Assembly (NCBI RefSeq): GCF_003751805.1
Contig: NZ_RKHQ01000001.1
Location: 2,418,001 to 2,482,000, forward strand
Source: Salana multivorans
GTDB lineage: Bacteria > Actinomycetota > Actinomycetes > Actinomycetales > Beutenbergiaceae
Length of the DNA stretch: 64,000 bases
Direction of reading: 5' to 3'
Positions 52,205-61,506 of this stretch are shown here, piece by piece. How positions within the stretch are numbered: position 1 is the first letter of the stretch; every line of letters begins with the position of its first letter. The notes beneath the pieces are model-generated. The model saw nothing but the letters and a program-made list of their open reading frames with translations. It ran no database searches and was not told where the DNA came from. The translations under genes and the position numbers were made by a program.

Positions 52205-53016
52205 CAGACGGCGACCTTCCCGGGGATCGTGGGGTGGTGGCGGTAGTCGTGCACGACGACGTCGTCGAACGTGTAGTCGAAGATGCTGGCCGCCGGGCGC
52301 AGCTCGAGCGTCGGGAAGGGGTAGGGCTCGCGGGTGAGCTGCTCGCGGACCTGCGCGTCGTGGTTGTCGTAGATGTGGCAGTCGCCACCGGTCCAGACGA
52401 AGTCGCCGAGGCCGAGGCCCGTCTGCTGCGCCACCATGGCGGTGAGCAGGGCGTAGGAGGGGACGTTGAACGGCACGCCGAGGAAGAGGTCGGCGCTGCG
52501 CTGGTAGAGCTGGCAGGAGAGCCGGCCCTCGGCGACGTAGAACTGGAAGAACGCGTGGCAGGGAGCGAGCGCCATCTCGTCGAGGGCCGCGACGTTCCAC
52601 GCCGAGACGAGGTGGCGGCGCGAGTCGGGGTCGCGACGCAGGTCATCGACCACCTTCGTGATCTGGTCGACGTGCCCGCCGTCCGGCGTCGGCCAGGAGC
52701 GCCACTGGACGCCGTAGACCGGACCGAGCTCACCGTTCTCGTCGGCCCACTCGTTCCAGATCCGGACGCCGTTCTCCTGCAGGTAGCGCACGTTGGAGTC
52801 GCCCCTGAGGAACCACAGCAGCTCGTGGACGACGCTGCGCAGGTGCACCCGCTTCGTCGTGACGAGCGGGAAACCGCGCGAGAGGTCGTAGCGGAGCTGG
52901 CGGCCGAACACGCTCCGCGTCCCGGTGCCGGTGCGATCGCCCTTGTGGGCCCCGTGCGCGAGGACGTCGGCGAGCAGGTCCTCGTACTGGGTGTCGAGGC
53001 GCGGGTCGGGGCTCAT
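52204..53016 (-). CDS. thyA: Thymidylate synthase ThyA
   Basis: A 270-residue enzyme that methylates dUMP using methylene-tetrahydrofolate. The catalytic Cys is in [12 protein letters not shown]; other conserved parts are [51 protein letters not shown] and [17 protein letters not shown] 53016 is the start: TACGAT ends six bases before it, and the longer open frame upstream runs through the OsmC region in another frame. First gene of a run of eight closely spaced genes. Confidence 0.97.
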   Translation of the reverse strand: MSPDPRLDTQYEDLLADVLAHGAHKGDRTGTGTRSVFGRQLRYDLSRGFPLVTTKRVHLRSVVHELLWFLRGDSNVRYLQENGVRIWNEWADENGELGPVYGVQWRSWPTPDGGHVDQITKVVDDLRRDPDSRRHLVSAWNVAALDEMALAPCHAFFQFYVAEGRLSCQLYQRSADLFLGVPFNVPSYALLTAMVAQQTGLGLGDFVWTGGDCHIYDNHDAQVREQLTREPYPFPTLELRPAASIFDYTFDDVVVHDYRHHPTIPGKVAV

Positions 53017-53022
53017 GCGCTC

Positions 53023-53028
53023 ATCGTA
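53023..53028 (-). promoter_or_regulatory. -10 box of thyA, leaderless arrangement
   Basis: TACGAT on the minus strand, six bases before ATG 53016, within the 23-bp gap after osmC. The wider motif TGCCTACGATGA is identical to the one before the DUF3107 gene. Confidence 0.55.
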
Positions 53029-53039
53029 GGCAGGCTGGC

Positions 53040-53519
53040 TCACGGCAGCTCGGCCGTCACGGTCACGGCGGTCGGGGCGCCCGCCTCGAGCGTCCGGGAG
53101 ACCGTGCAGTGCGCGGCGATGCCGGCCTGGGCGGTCGTGAGCATGCGGGTGCGCCGCGACGCGTCCTGCCCCTCGACCTCCGGCCCGCTCACCACGAGCT
53201 CGACGACGAACCGCGCGTACCGGTTCTCGAACGGCTCGGGCACGCGCTCGACGCCGACGGTCATCGCGACACCGTCGCCCAGCTCGGACGTGATCCGGCC
53301 CTCGGCGGACATCCCGGTGCACCCGGCGACGGCGATCGCCAGCAGCTCGCCGGGCGAGAACACGCCGGGCGCGCCCTCCTTGCCGATCAGGACCTCCGCG
53401 CCGCGGCCGTTGTGCCCCGTCCACGCGATCGGGCCGGTGCGCTCGACGTACAGCGCGGGGGCCGTCGTGCTCTCGCCGGGTGCCGGGGTCTCGGGTCGGT
53501 GCGTCGCGTCGTCGCTCAT
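53040..53519 (-). CDS. OsmC family protein
   Basis: A 159-residue OsmC/Ohr-fold protein. Two conserved Cys appear in [18 protein letters not shown] and [16 protein letters not shown], the thiol pair used to reduce organic hydroperoxides in this superfamily. The N-terminus has a disordered Pro/Glu segment of about 25 residues. ATG 53519 is preceded by CAGGAT at six bases and a GGGGGG run; divergent from putA. A peroxidase role is likely, with substrate and thiol donor unproven. Confidence 0.87.
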   Translation of the reverse strand: MSDDATHRPETPAPGESTTAPALYVERTGPIAWTGHNGRGAEVLIGKEGAPGVFSPGELLAIAVAGCTGMSAEGRITSELGDGVAMTVGVERVPEPFENRYARFVVELVVSGPEVEGQDASRRTRMLTTAQAGIAAHCTVSRTLEAGAPTAVTVTAELP

Positions 53520-53602
53520 CCCCCCATCCTGCCGCGTCGAGCGGGCCGCGCCGGGGACCCCCGGCTCTGGCCTGGCGAGGCGAACGGGGTGAGACTGGCG
53601 GG

Positions 53603-56600
53603 ATGAGGCCGCGCGAGGACCTGACCACGCTCCTGCCGCTGCCCGACGTCGCGACGCTGCGCCGGCTGGCACCCGCCGCCGTCGGGCTGGCCCGCGACTG
53701 GGCGTCCGCCGCCGGGGCGGCGTCGGGCGGCGCGGCGGCGCGCGACCCCTCCGCCCGGCTCGGCGCCCTGCTCGCCGACCGCGCCGGTCTCGACCTCGCC
53801 GTCGCGTTCGTCGACCGCGTCGCGCGCCCCGAGGACCCCCGCGTCGCGGCGCGCGAGCTGGCCGCGCTGCCCGCCGCCGCCACGGCCGGGTTCCTCTCGC
53901 CGCTGGATCGCGTCCTGCTCGCGCTCGGTCGCGTCGCGGCCCCGGTGGCCCCCGGTGTCGTCGTCCCAGCGGCCCGCGCGCGGCTGCGCCGGCTCGTCGG
54001 GCACCTCGTCGTCGACTCCGCCGACCGGAAGCTGACCGCCCATCTGGCTCGGGCACGCGAGGCGGGCTACCGGCTCAACCTCAACCTGCTCGGCGAGGCC
54101 GTCCTCGGCGAGCGCGAGGCCGCGTCGCGCGTGGCGCGCACCGTCGACCTGCTGCGCCGCCCGGACGTCGACTACGTCTCGATCAAGCTCTCCTCGCTCG
54201 TCTCGCAGGTCTCGACGTGGGACACCCCCGGCACCGTCGCTCGCGCGGTCGAGCGGCTGCGTCCGCTCTACCGCGAGGCGCTGGCGAACGGCGCGTTCGT
54301 CAACCTCGACATGGAGGAGTACCGCGACCTCGCCCCGACGCTCGACGCGTTCCTCGCGCTCGTCGGGGAGCCCGAGCTGGCCCGGCTCGAGGCCGGCGTC
54401 GTCCTCCAGGCGTACCTGCCGGACGCTCCGGCCGCGTTCGAGCGCGTCGTCGAGGCCGCGACCCGGCGCGTCGACGCCGGCGGCGCCCCCGTGAAGGTCC
54501 GCCTGGTCAAGGGGGCGAACCTCGCGATGGAGCTCGTGGAGGCCGACCTGCACGGCTGGCCGCAGGCCCCTCACCCGTCCAAGGCCGAGACCGACGCGAC
54601 CTACGTCCGGATCCTCGACCGCGCCCTGATGCCCGAGGTGGCGCGCGCCGTGCGGATCGGCGTCGCCGGCCACAACCTCCACCACCTGGCGCTCGCCCAC
54701 CTGCTCGCGCGGGAGCGCGGCGTCGCGGACGCGATGGACGTCGAGATGCTCCAGGGCATGGCACCGGCGGCGTCGCGGGCGGTCCGGGACACGGTCGGCT
54801 CGGTCCTGCTCTACACGCCCGTGGTCGCGCGGGACGACTTCGACCTGGCCGTCTCCTACCTCGTGCGGCGGCTGGAGGAGAACGCCAGCCCCGAGAACTA
54901 CCTGCACCAGTCGCTGAGCGCCGAGGGCCGCGCGGAGGCCGAGCGCCGGTTCCTCGCCTCGATCGAGGACGCCGCAGCGGTCACGACGACGCCGCGCCGC
55001 CGGGCGGCGGCTTGGTCGGTCGCCGGGGCGGTGGCCGGCTCGACGGCCGGTCTCGGGGGCGGTCCCGTCGCCGGGGCGTTCGCCAACGCGCCGGACGCCG
55101 ACCCGACCGTCGAGGAGGTCCGCGAGACCGCGCGGACCGCCCTGGCCTCCCCGCCCGACCTCACGGTCGACACCCCCGAGCTGACGAGCATCGCGGCCGT
55201 CGACGCGCTGGTCGGCCGTGCCCGAGCCGTCGCGGGAGCCTGGGGTGCGACCAGCGGTGCCGAGCGGGCGGCGGTGCTGGTCGACGTCGCCGACCGGCTC
55301 GAGGCCGACCGGTTCCGACTCGTCGCGCTCATGGCGCACGAGGCCGGCAAGACCGTCGGCGAGGCGGACCCCGAGGTCAGCGAGGCGGTCGACTTCGCCC
55401 GGTACTACGCGCGCGGCGCGACCCTGCTGGACCAGGAGGCGGCGGAGCGCGGGCGCGTCCTCGTCCCCCGCCCGGTCACGCTCGTGACGCCGCCGTGGAA
55501 CTTCCCGGTCGCCATCGCCGCCGGGGGCGTGCTCGCGGCGCTCGCGGCCGGGTCGGCCGTCGTGATGAAGCCGTCGCCGAACGCGACCCGGTGCGGGGAG
55601 GAGGTGGCCGGGGCCGTCCGGGCGGCGCTCGCGGCCGCGGGGTTCGACCCCGACCTCGTCCAGGTCGCCCGCGTGCCGGAGGACGAGGCCGGGCGGCACC
55701 TGGTGGCCCACGACGGCGTCGACCAGGTGGTCCTCACCGGGGCGCTGGCCACGGCGCGGCTGTTCGCCGGCTGGCGCGTGGCGCGGCCGGGCGGTCCGCG
55801 CGTGCTCGCCGAGACCTCGGGGAAGAACGCCATCGTCGTGACGCCGAGCGCCGACCTGGACCTCGCCGTCGCCGACGTGACCCGCAGCGCGTTCGGGCAC
55901 GCCGGTCAGAAGTGCTCGGCGGCGTCGCTCGTCGTGCTCGTCGGTTCGGTCGGCACGAGCCGACGGTTCCACGACCAGCTCCTCGACTCCGTCGCCTCGC
56001 TGCGCGTCGGCGTCCCGGACGACCTGGGCACCGGGATGGGACCCGTGATCGAGCCGCCGAGCGGGAAGCTGCGCCGGGCCCTCACGACGCTGGACCCGGG
56101 GGAGAGCTGGGCCCTGGTGCCGCGCGAGCTGACGGCGGAGGAGATCGTCGAGGAGTGGGGACCCGGGGCGGCCAGCTGGGCGGGCCGGCTCTGGACGCCG
56201 GGCATCCGCTCGGGCGTGCGGCCGGGGTCGTGGTTCCACCGGACCGAGTGCTTCGGACCGGTGCTCGGCGTCATGCGGGCCGCCACGCTGGACGAGGCGA
56301 TCGAGTGGCAGAACGCCGTCGCCTTCGGTCTCACCGGCGGCCTGCACTCGCTGGACGAGGACGAGATCGCCCGGTGGACCGACCGGGTCGAGGTGGGCAA
56401 CGCCTACGTCAACCGGGGCATCACGGGCGCGATCGTGCAGCGGCAGCCGTTCGGTGGCTGGAAGGGCTCGGTCATGGGGCCGGGCGCGAAGGCGGGCGGA
56501 CCGGCCTACGTCGCGCAGCTCGGTGACTGGCGTCCCGCGCGCATGACCGGGGCGGGCGCCTCGCGGGTGTCGGGGGCGTCGGAAGCGGCGACGCGGGACG

Positions 56601-57163
56601 GTGAGCTGGCCGGGGAGAGCGTCGAGGGGGCGGCGCGCGAGGCGCTGGAGCGCGAGGCGCTGGCGGTCGAGGCGCTGGCGGCGGCGATGCTCGCCGGCGA
56701 GGACGTGACCGGTCTTCCGGCGGAGGAGAACACGCTGCGCCTCCGGCCCGTCCCCCGGCTGCTGATCCGGCTCGCCGAGACCGGGGCACCGGGCGACCTG
56801 GGGCTGACCGTGCGGTGCGCCCGTGCGCTCGGTGTCCCGGAGGTCACGGTCAGCCTCGCCGCGGGCCGGGCCGAGGCCGGCGCCGCGGTCCTGCCGGGAG
56901 GCGTGGGCGTGGTCGTCGAGGACGAGACCGCCCTCGCCGAGCGGCTGGCCGGCCTCGGCGACGTCCGCGTGCGCTGGCTCGGAGCCCCGGGCGAACCGGC
57001 ACCGACCGGGCTGTGGGAGGCCGCGCTCGCGGTCCCCGTCGGCTCGGGCGCGACGATCATCGACGACCCGGCCATCGGCGGACCCGCCGCCGAGCTGCGC
57101 CGGGTGGCGCGCGAGCAGGCGATCAGTCGGACCCGGCACCGGTACGGCCACCTGCACGGCTGA
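53603..57163 (+). CDS. putA: Bifunctional proline dehydrogenase / glutamate-semialdehyde dehydrogenase PutA
   Basis: A 1186-residue enzyme that converts proline to glutamate in two steps. The FAD-dependent PRODH barrel occupies about residues 80-460 ([35 protein letters not shown]). The aldehyde dehydrogenase domain follows ([13 protein letters not shown]; general base Glu737 in AETSGKN; nucleophile Cys771 in [21 protein letters not shown]). After about residue 985 comes a further C-terminal region of 200 residues, including a long Ala/Glu helix and a partly decayed Rossmann-like module. No N-terminal ribbon-helix-helix domain, so it is not autorepressing. GAGACT lies six bases before ATG 53603. 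Confidence 0.95.
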   Translation: MRPREDLTTLLPLPDVATLRRLAPAAVGLARDWASAAGAASGGAAARDPSARLGALLADRAGLDLAVAFVDRVARPEDPRVAARELAALPAAATAGFLSPLDRVLLALGRVAAPVAPGVVVPAARARLRRLVGHLVVDSADRKLTAHLARAREAGYRLNLNLLGEAVLGEREAASRVARTVDLLRRPDVDYVSIKLSSLVSQVSTWDTPGTVARAVERLRPLYREALANGAFVNLDMEEYRDLAPTLDAFLALVGEPELARLEAGVVLQAYLPDAPAAFERVVEAATRRVDAGGAPVKVRLVKGANLAMELVEADLHGWPQAPHPSKAETDATYVRILDRALMPEVARAVRIGVAGHNLHHLALAHLLARERGVADAMDVEMLQGMAPAASRAVRDTVGSVLLYTPVVARDDFDLAVSYLVRRLEENASPENYLHQSLSAEGRAEAERRFLASIEDAAAVTTTPRRRAAAWSVAGAVAGSTAGLGGGPVAGAFANAPDADPTVEEVRETARTALASPPDLTVDTPELTSIAAVDALVGRARAVAGAWGATSGAERAAVLVDVADRLEADRFRLVALMAHEAGKTVGEADPEVSEAVDFARYYARGATLLDQEAAERGRVLVPRPVTLVTPPWNFPVAIAAGGVLAALAAGSAVVMKPSPNATRCGEEVAGAVRAALAAAGFDPDLVQVARVPEDEAGRHLVAHDGVDQVVLTGALATARLFAGWRVARPGGPRVLAETSGKNAIVVTPSADLDLAVADVTRSAFGHAGQKCSAASLVVLVGSVGTSRRFHDQLLDSVASLRVGVPDDLGTGMGPVIEPPSGKLRRALTTLDPGESWALVPRELTAEEIVEEWGPGAASWAGRLWTPGIRSGVRPGSWFHRTECFGPVLGVMRAATLDEAIEWQNAVAFGLTGGLHSLDEDEIARWTDRVEVGNAYVNRGITGAIVQRQPFGGWKGSVMGPGAKAGGPAYVAQLGDWRPARMTGAGASRVSGASEAATRDGELAGESVEGAAREALEREALAVEALAAAMLAGEDVTGLPAEENTLRLRPVPRLLIRLAETGAPGDLGLTVRCARALGVPEVTVSLAAGRAEAGAAVLPGGVGVVVEDETALAERLAGLGDVRVRWLGAPGEPAPTGLWEAALAVPVGSGATIIDDPAIGGPAAELRRVAREQAISRTRHRYGHLHG

Positions 57164-57167
57164 GGGC

Positions 57168-57200
57168 GTCCGCTCTCTGCGGATCGGCGCGCGCGCCGAT
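57168..57200 (+). terminator. Paired hairpins after putA
   Basis: GTCCGC-TCTCT-GCGGAT at 57168-57184 and a perfect 18-bp palindrome ATCGGCGCGCGCGCCGAT at 57183-57200. They share bases, so only one can form at a time. The first is nearly the complement of the hairpin at 6875. Confidence 0.5.
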
Positions 57201-57315
57201 GCCCTCGTCGTCGCGCGGCGGCCGGTCGGCCCGCGCGAGCACGCCGGTCGGTCCGGGGTGGCGGGAGGAGAAAACCGCGTGGAGCGGACACCCCTCGCGT
57301 GTCAGGATCGGCACC

Positions 57316-57858
57316 GTGACCACCCACCACCCCAGCCCGACCGTCCCGGCCCCGACGCTCGTGCTCGTCGTCGGCCCGATCGCCGCCGGCAAGAGCACGG
57401 TCGCGCGCCGGCTCGCGGACGACCTGCGTGCGGACGGCCGGCGCGTGGCGCTCGTCGGGCTCGACGAGGTCGCCGAGATGGCGCTGCCGACGCTGCCCGG
57501 CTGGGACGTCGCCGCCGCGGTCTTCGCCTCGGTGGTCGGGCAGTGGCTGCGGACGGAGCTCGACGTCGTGGTCGCGGAGGGGCCGGGCGATCCGGACGAG
57601 GTCGCGGGCGTGATGGCCGTCGTCCCCGCGGGGACGCGGGTGGTCTCGGCCGTGCTGACGAGCGACTTCGACGTCGCGCTCGCGCGGGCGCAGGCGGACC
57701 CGACCCGCGGGATCTCGCGCGATCCCGACTTCCTCGGCCGGATCTACGCCGGCTGGCGGGAGCACCGGCCGAGGCTGCACGCCGACGTCGCCGTCGACAC
57801 CGGGGAGACCAGCCTCGACGCGGCCGTCACCGCGATCCGCGCGACGCTGGGGAGCTGA
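57316..57858 (+). CDS. P-loop NTPase, small kinase-like
   Basis: A 180-residue protein with Walker A GPIAAGKST about 20 residues from the start and a short lid region (ARAQADPTRGISRDPDFLGRIYAGW). The fold is that of AAA_33-like kinases; GLDEVAEMALPTLPGW may bind substrate. No specific function can be assigned. GTG 57316 is preceded by CAGGAT at seven bases; the long open frame upstream belongs to a shadow of putA. About 150 bp separates it from putA. Confidence 0.75.
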   Translation: MTTHHPSPTVPAPTLVLVVGPIAAGKSTVARRLADDLRADGRRVALVGLDEVAEMALPTLPGWDVAAAVFASVVGQWLRTELDVVVAEGPGDPDEVAGVMAVVPAGTRVVSAVLTSDFDVALARAQADPTRGISRDPDFLGRIYAGWREHRPRLHADVAVDTGETSLDAAVTAIRATLGS

Positions 57859-57902
57859 GCCCGGCCGCGACCCCGCGCGCGGAGGCTCAGCCGCTCGGCG
57901 GC

Positions 57903-58718
57903 TCAGCGCGCGAGGTAGGCGCGCAGGCCGCCCGGGTCGTCGGTGCAGATGACGTCGACACCCACCGCGACGACGCGCTCCCACTCCGGGGCGTTCGCCG
58001 TGTAGACCCCGACCGGCAGCCCGACCGCGTGCGCCGCCGACACGGCGGCCGCCGTCACGTCCTCCTGCTCGGTGACGAGGGCCGCGATCCCGCTGGCGGC
58101 GAGCTCCGGCACCTCCTCGGGTGCGGGCGTCGCCGCGGTGAGGAGACCGACCGGGACCGGCAGGCGGTCGAGCGCGAGCGTCACGACCTCGGGGTCGAAC
58201 GAGGTCACGACCACCTCCCCGGCTGCGACGAGGTCCGCCCAGACCGGCCGGGCCAGCTCTGCCGCGACGGCGTCGACCACGCGTGCCGCCGAGTGGAGCA
58301 GCGGTGGCTTGATCTCGAGGTCGAGCCCGACCGGGGGCCGCGTGGCGTCCCCGGTCGCGAGCGCGGTGGCGAGGAGGCCGCCGAGATCGGCGAGCAGGGG
58401 GATCGGCTCGCCGCGGAACCGCTCGTCGAACCAGGAACCGGCGTCGAGCCCGGCGAGCGTCTCCCAGGGGAGGGACTCGATCGACGTCTCGGCCGGGATG
58501 CCGCGTGCGAGGGAGTCGGTGGTGCGCGCCGGACCGTCGTCGTGGAGGAGGAGCAGGACGCCGTCGGCGGAGAGCTGCACGTCGGTCTCGACGGCCCGTG
58601 CGCCAGCGGCGACGGCGGCCCGGAAGGCGGCGAGCGTGTTCTCGGGGGCGTGGTCGGCGTCGCCGCGGTGGGCCAGGACGACGGGGGGCGTGGAGGAGGC
58701 GAGCTGGAGCCAGGTCAC
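57903..58718 (-). CDS. Glycerophosphodiester phosphodiesterase
   Basis: A 271-residue GDPD TIM-barrel enzyme that hydrolyses glycerophosphodiesters to glycerol-3-phosphate and an alcohol. Catalytic and metal motifs: VLAHRGDADHAPENTLAAF (two His/Glu/Asn positions), AVETDVQLSADGVLLLLHDD (Glu, Asp, His), LDLEIKPPLL (Glu, Lys). No signal peptide, so it acts in the cytoplasm. GTG 58718 is preceded by a TAGCCT box at six bases; divergent from the PdtaS-like kinase gene with only 33 bp between the start codons. Confidence 0.93.
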   Translation of the reverse strand: MTWLQLASSTPPVVLAHRGDADHAPENTLAAFRAAVAAGARAVETDVQLSADGVLLLLHDDGPARTTDSLARGIPAETSIESLPWETLAGLDAGSWFDERFRGEPIPLLADLGGLLATALATGDATRPPVGLDLEIKPPLLHSAARVVDAVAAELARPVWADLVAAGEVVVTSFDPEVVTLALDRLPVPVGLLTAATPAPEEVPELAASGIAALVTEQEDVTAAAVSAAHAVGLPVGVYTANAPEWERVVAVGVDVICTDDPGGLRAYLAR

Positions 58719-58724
58719 GCGTCG

Positions 58725-58730
58725 AGGCTA
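58725..58730 (-). promoter_or_regulatory. -10 box of the GDPD gene, leaderless arrangement
   Basis: TAGCCT on the minus strand, six bases before GTG 58718. Confidence 0.55.
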
Positions 58731-58739
58731 CGCCGCGAC

Positions 58740-58745
58740 TACCCT
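58740..58745 (+). promoter_or_regulatory. -10 box of the PdtaS-like gene, leaderless arrangement
   Basis: TACCCT six bases before GTG 58752; this favours GTG 58752 over ATG 58761. Confidence 0.55.
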
Positions 58746-58751
58746 GGCCGG

Positions 58752-60242
58752 GTGTCAACGATGAGCGACCTGATCGCCCGCCACGCCCGACTCTCCAGCA
58801 GCGAGGTCGACTGGCTGCACCTGCTCGTCGGGGACTGGCAGGTGCTCTCCGACATGGCGTTCGCCGACCTCATCCTGTGGCTGCCCGGTGCGGACGGGCG
58901 GTTCTACGCGGTCGCGCACTGCCGTCCGTCGACCGGCGGGACGGTGCACTACGACGACGTCGTGGGGCGGCCGGCGCCCGAGGGGCAGGAGCCGGCGCTC
59001 GCGGCGGCGTTCACCCGCAAGGAGATCCGCCGCTCGCGGGTGCCGCGGTGGAACGGGAGCTACGCGATCCGCGAGGAGGCCGTCCCCGTCGTCAAGGGCG
59101 GCAAGGCGATCGCGGTGCTCGGGCGTGAGACGAACCTGGGCGAGCAGCGCACGCCGGGCCGGCTGGAGATCAACTACATCGAGGCGGCCGACGAGCTGTG
59201 CGAGATGATCGCGCGCGGCGAGTACCCGACGTCGAACACGGCCACCGGTCGCCTGCGCGGCGCGCCGCGCGTCGGCGACGGCCTGGTGCGGCTCAACCCC
59301 GAGGGCGAGGTCCTGTACGCGAGCCCGAACGCGATGTCCTGCTTCCACCGGATCGGCGTCATCGGTGACCTGGTCGGGCGCTCGCTGGCGCAGGTCATCA
59401 CCGACCACGTGGGGATCGGCGAGCCGGTCGACGAGTCGCTGCCGCTCGTGGCGATGGGACGCGCGGACTGGCGGACGGACGTCGAGGCGCACGGCGTGTG
59501 CCTGTCGCTGCGCTCGATCCCGACGACGCGCGACGGTGAGCGGCTCGGCGCCATCGTGCTGTGCCGCGACGTGACGGAGCTGCGGCGGCGCGAGCAGGAG
59601 CTCATCACGAAGGACGCGACGATCCGCGAGATCCACCACCGCGTGAAGAACAACCTGCAGACGGTCGCGGCGCTGCTGCGGCTCCAGGCGCGGCGCACCC
59701 CGTCGGATGACGCCAGGGCCGCTCTCGAGGAGGCCATGCGCCGCGTCGCGACGATCGCGACCGTGCACGAGGCGCTGTCCCAGACCATCGACGAGATCGT
59801 CGACTTCGACCAGGTGTTCGGCCGCACGCTGCGGCTCGCCGTCGACGTCGCGACGTCCGAGGCGCCGGTCCGGATGGTGCGGGAGGGCTCGTTCGGGAAG
59901 GTGCAGGCGACCGAGGCGACCGCACTCGCCGTCGTGCTGACCGAGCTGGTCTCGAACGCGGTCGAGCACGGGCTGGCGAAGACCGGCGGGACCGTGGTCG
60001 TGCGCAGCGAGCGGACGGGCCGCGACCTCGCGGTGTCGGTGATCGACGACGGGGTGGGCATCGACCCGGCGGCCGCGCCCTCGGGGACGGGCCTCGGCAT
60101 GCAGATCGTGCGGACGCTCGTGGCGGGCGAGCTGCACGGGACGATGGAGTGGCTGCCCCGCGAGCAGGGCGGCACCGAGGTGCTCATCAAGGCGCGGCTC
60201 GGCTTCGCCGCCGCGTCGGACGGGGAGCTCGACCAGTTCTAG
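58752..60242 (+). CDS. pdtaS: PdtaS-like cytosolic sensor histidine kinase
   Basis: A 496-residue soluble kinase. The N-terminal half is a GAF-like domain (SDMAFADLILWLPGADGRFYAVAHCRPSTGGTVHYDD), then a PAS-like domain (LVRLNPEGEVLYASPNAMSCFHRIG), then HisKA_2 with phosphoacceptor His in EIHHRVKNNLQTVAALLRLQ (second His, residue 296) and HATPase (LTELVSNAVEHGL, DDGVGID, GTGLGMQIVRTLV). In mycobacteria PdtaS phosphorylates PdtaR, an ANTAR RNA-binding antiterminator, and lies beside whiB1 as it does here (Rv3220c/Rv3219). No PdtaR in the window. The ATG at 58761 is an alternative start. Confidence 0.9.
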   Translation: MSTMSDLIARHARLSSSEVDWLHLLVGDWQVLSDMAFADLILWLPGADGRFYAVAHCRPSTGGTVHYDDVVGRPAPEGQEPALAAAFTRKEIRRSRVPRWNGSYAIREEAVPVVKGGKAIAVLGRETNLGEQRTPGRLEINYIEAADELCEMIARGEYPTSNTATGRLRGAPRVGDGLVRLNPEGEVLYASPNAMSCFHRIGVIGDLVGRSLAQVITDHVGIGEPVDESLPLVAMGRADWRTDVEAHGVCLSLRSIPTTRDGERLGAIVLCRDVTELRRREQELITKDATIREIHHRVKNNLQTVAALLRLQARRTPSDDARAALEEAMRRVATIATVHEALSQTIDEIVDFDQVFGRTLRLAVDVATSEAPVRMVREGSFGKVQATEATALAVVLTELVSNAVEHGLAKTGGTVVVRSERTGRDLAVSVIDDGVGIDPAAAPSGTGLGMQIVRTLVAGELHGTMEWLPREQGGTEVLIKARLGFAAASDGELDQF

Positions 60243-60300
60243 TCGCGGCCGTTCAGGGGGTGGCCGACAGGGTCCGGCGGCCGTCGATCGGCACCGGGAG

Positions 60301-60378
60301 CGGTCGGTCGGGGCCGGGGAAACGGGCGGTCGGGACCGGGGAACGGTCGGTCGGGACCGGGGAACGGTCGGTCGACCG
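60301..60378 (+). repeat. 21-22-bp tandem repeat
   Basis: Unit CGGTCGGTCGGGACCGGGGAA and variants begin at 60301, 60323, 60344 and 60365 (spacing 22, 21, 21). It lies in the 169-bp gap between the converging kinase and whiB1 genes. Confidence 0.75.
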
Positions 60379-60411
60379 CGCCGCCGGTGCCGCGAGGGGG
60401 GTCGGCTGAGG

Positions 60412-60660
60412 TCAGCCGGCGCGGCGGGCGCGGGCGGTGCGGCGCTTCAGCGCGCGACGCTCGTCCTCGGACAGGCCGCCCCACACGCCGGAGTCCTGAC
60501 CCGTCTCGAGCGCCCACTTGAGGCAGGAGTCCACGACCTCGCAGCGGTTGCACACGGCCTTGGCCTCCTCGATCTGCGCGAGGGCGGGACCCGTGTTGCC
60601 GATCGGGAAGAACAGCTCGGGGTCCTCGGTGAGGCAGGCAGCGTTGTGACGCCAGTCCAT
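60412..60660 (-). CDS. whiB1: WhiB1-type Fe-S transcriptional regulator
   Basis: An 82-residue WhiB protein beginning MDWRHNAACLTEDPELFFP. Cluster Cys C9, C37, C40 and C46 match M. tuberculosis WhiB1 exactly, as does the short basic tail (RRALKRRTARARR) after the GVWGGLSEDER turn. WhiB1 is a nitric-oxide-sensitive DNA-binding protein that partners with the primary sigma factor and is essential in mycobacteria. ATG 60660 has GGAG nine bases upstream; the open frame reaching 60747 is not coding-like. The neighbouring pdtaS-like gene reproduces the Rv3219-Rv3220c pairing. Confidence 0.95.
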   Translation of the reverse strand: MDWRHNAACLTEDPELFFPIGNTGPALAQIEEAKAVCNRCEVVDSCLKWALETGQDSGVWGGLSEDERRALKRRTARARRAG

Positions 60661-60794
60661 CGTGTGGTGCTCCTTCAGGGCGCGGACGTGCCCGTGCCTC
60701 GGGTGATGAGGGGGTTCGGGCGCCGTGGTCAACAGGTCCTGGATCAAGGGTCACACGTCGGCCCCGTGGGCACAAGGGTTCCCGCACAGTTGAC

Positions 60795-60819
60795 GACGGA
60801 CGATCGTGAGTCGTCCGTC
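60795..60819. promoter_or_regulatory. Inverted repeat in the whiB1 upstream region
   Basis: GACGGACGA, seven-base spacer, TCGTCCGTC. Either a regulator binding site or a hairpin in the whiB1 leader; position 135 bp upstream of the whiB1 start. Confidence 0.45.
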
Positions 60820-60887
60820 ACATCGGTGGGCCAGAGTCGTCGTCCGAGGCAGGTGCACCGTTGTCCTGCCGTTGTGAGGGCCCACCT

Positions 60888-60893
60888 TACCCT
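60888..60893 (+). promoter_or_regulatory. -10 box of the small membrane protein gene, leaderless
   Basis: TACCCT six bases before GTG 60900, same hexamer and spacing as for the PdtaS-like gene. Confidence 0.55.
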
Positions 60894-60899
60894 GGTCGG

Positions 60900-61463
60900 G
60901 TGAGTGCTGATTCCACCCTCCCCGACGGCCCCGACCGCGGGGCCGAGATCGCCGCCGAGCCGAGCCTGACCGCCGAGCCGAGCGCGGCCGTTGCGCCGAG
61001 CGCGGCCGCCCCGACGGAGTCGGTGCGCCCGGCGCGGCCGGTGACCCTCGTCGCGTGCGTCGCGCTGCTCGCGCTCCAGGCGGGAGCGTTCGTCGCCCTC
61101 GGCATCGCCGTGGTGACGGGTCCGACCCCCGCCGAGGGCGCCGGCGCCGTCTACCCCGTCGCGGTCTTCACGCTGCTGGCCGGGGCACTGCTCGCGATCA
61201 TGGCGCTCCACCTGTGGCGGCTGCGCCGGTGGCCGCGCGGCGCGGCCACCGCCTGGGGCGTCCTCCTCATGCTCGTCGGGCTAGCGCAGCTCTCGGTCAA
61301 CGGACCCGTCGCGATCGCCGTCGCCCTCGCGGGAGCTGCGACCGCGGTGACGGCCTTCGCCCCCGCGACGCGGCTCGCCCTCGCCGGCGACTCGGACGGG
61401 CCCGACGAGGACGACGCGGACGGACCGACCGGTTCGACCGGTTCGTCGACACCGGCGGGCTAG
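60900..61463 (+). CDS. Small tetra-helical membrane protein of unknown function
   Basis: A 187-residue protein. A disordered Ala/Pro/Glu-rich N-terminus of about 45 residues precedes four hydrophobic helices (VTLVACVALLALQAGAFVALGIAVV; VYPVAVFTLLAGALLAIMALHL; TAWGVLLMLVGLAQLSV; VAIAVALAGAATAVTAF) and an acidic tail ending in Gly/Ser/Thr. Homologues occur in Micrococcales next to whiB1, but no function is recognised. GTG 60900 is selected by the -10 box six bases upstream. Confidence 0.75.
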   Translation: MSADSTLPDGPDRGAEIAAEPSLTAEPSAAVAPSAAAPTESVRPARPVTLVACVALLALQAGAFVALGIAVVTGPTPAEGAGAVYPVAVFTLLAGALLAIMALHLWRLRRWPRGAATAWGVLLMLVGLAQLSVNGPVAIAVALAGAATAVTAFAPATRLALAGDSDGPDEDDADGPTGSTGSSTPAG

Positions 61464-61506
61464 TCGGGTCCGACGGGTTCGTCGACTCGACGCGGCGACG
61501 AACCGA

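Larger units (their letters stand above)
60661..60899. other. Divergent intergenic region upstream of whiB1
   Basis: About 240 bp without a gene. It holds a 9-bp perfect inverted repeat (60795-60819) and the -10 box of the plus-strand membrane protein gene. The whiB1 promoter was not located with confidence. Confidence 0.5.

Noticed and set aside
60800-60825. A Crp-like TGTGA...TCAC pair upstream of whiB1
   Set aside because: The half-sites are separated by eight bases instead of six and the second half is imperfect.
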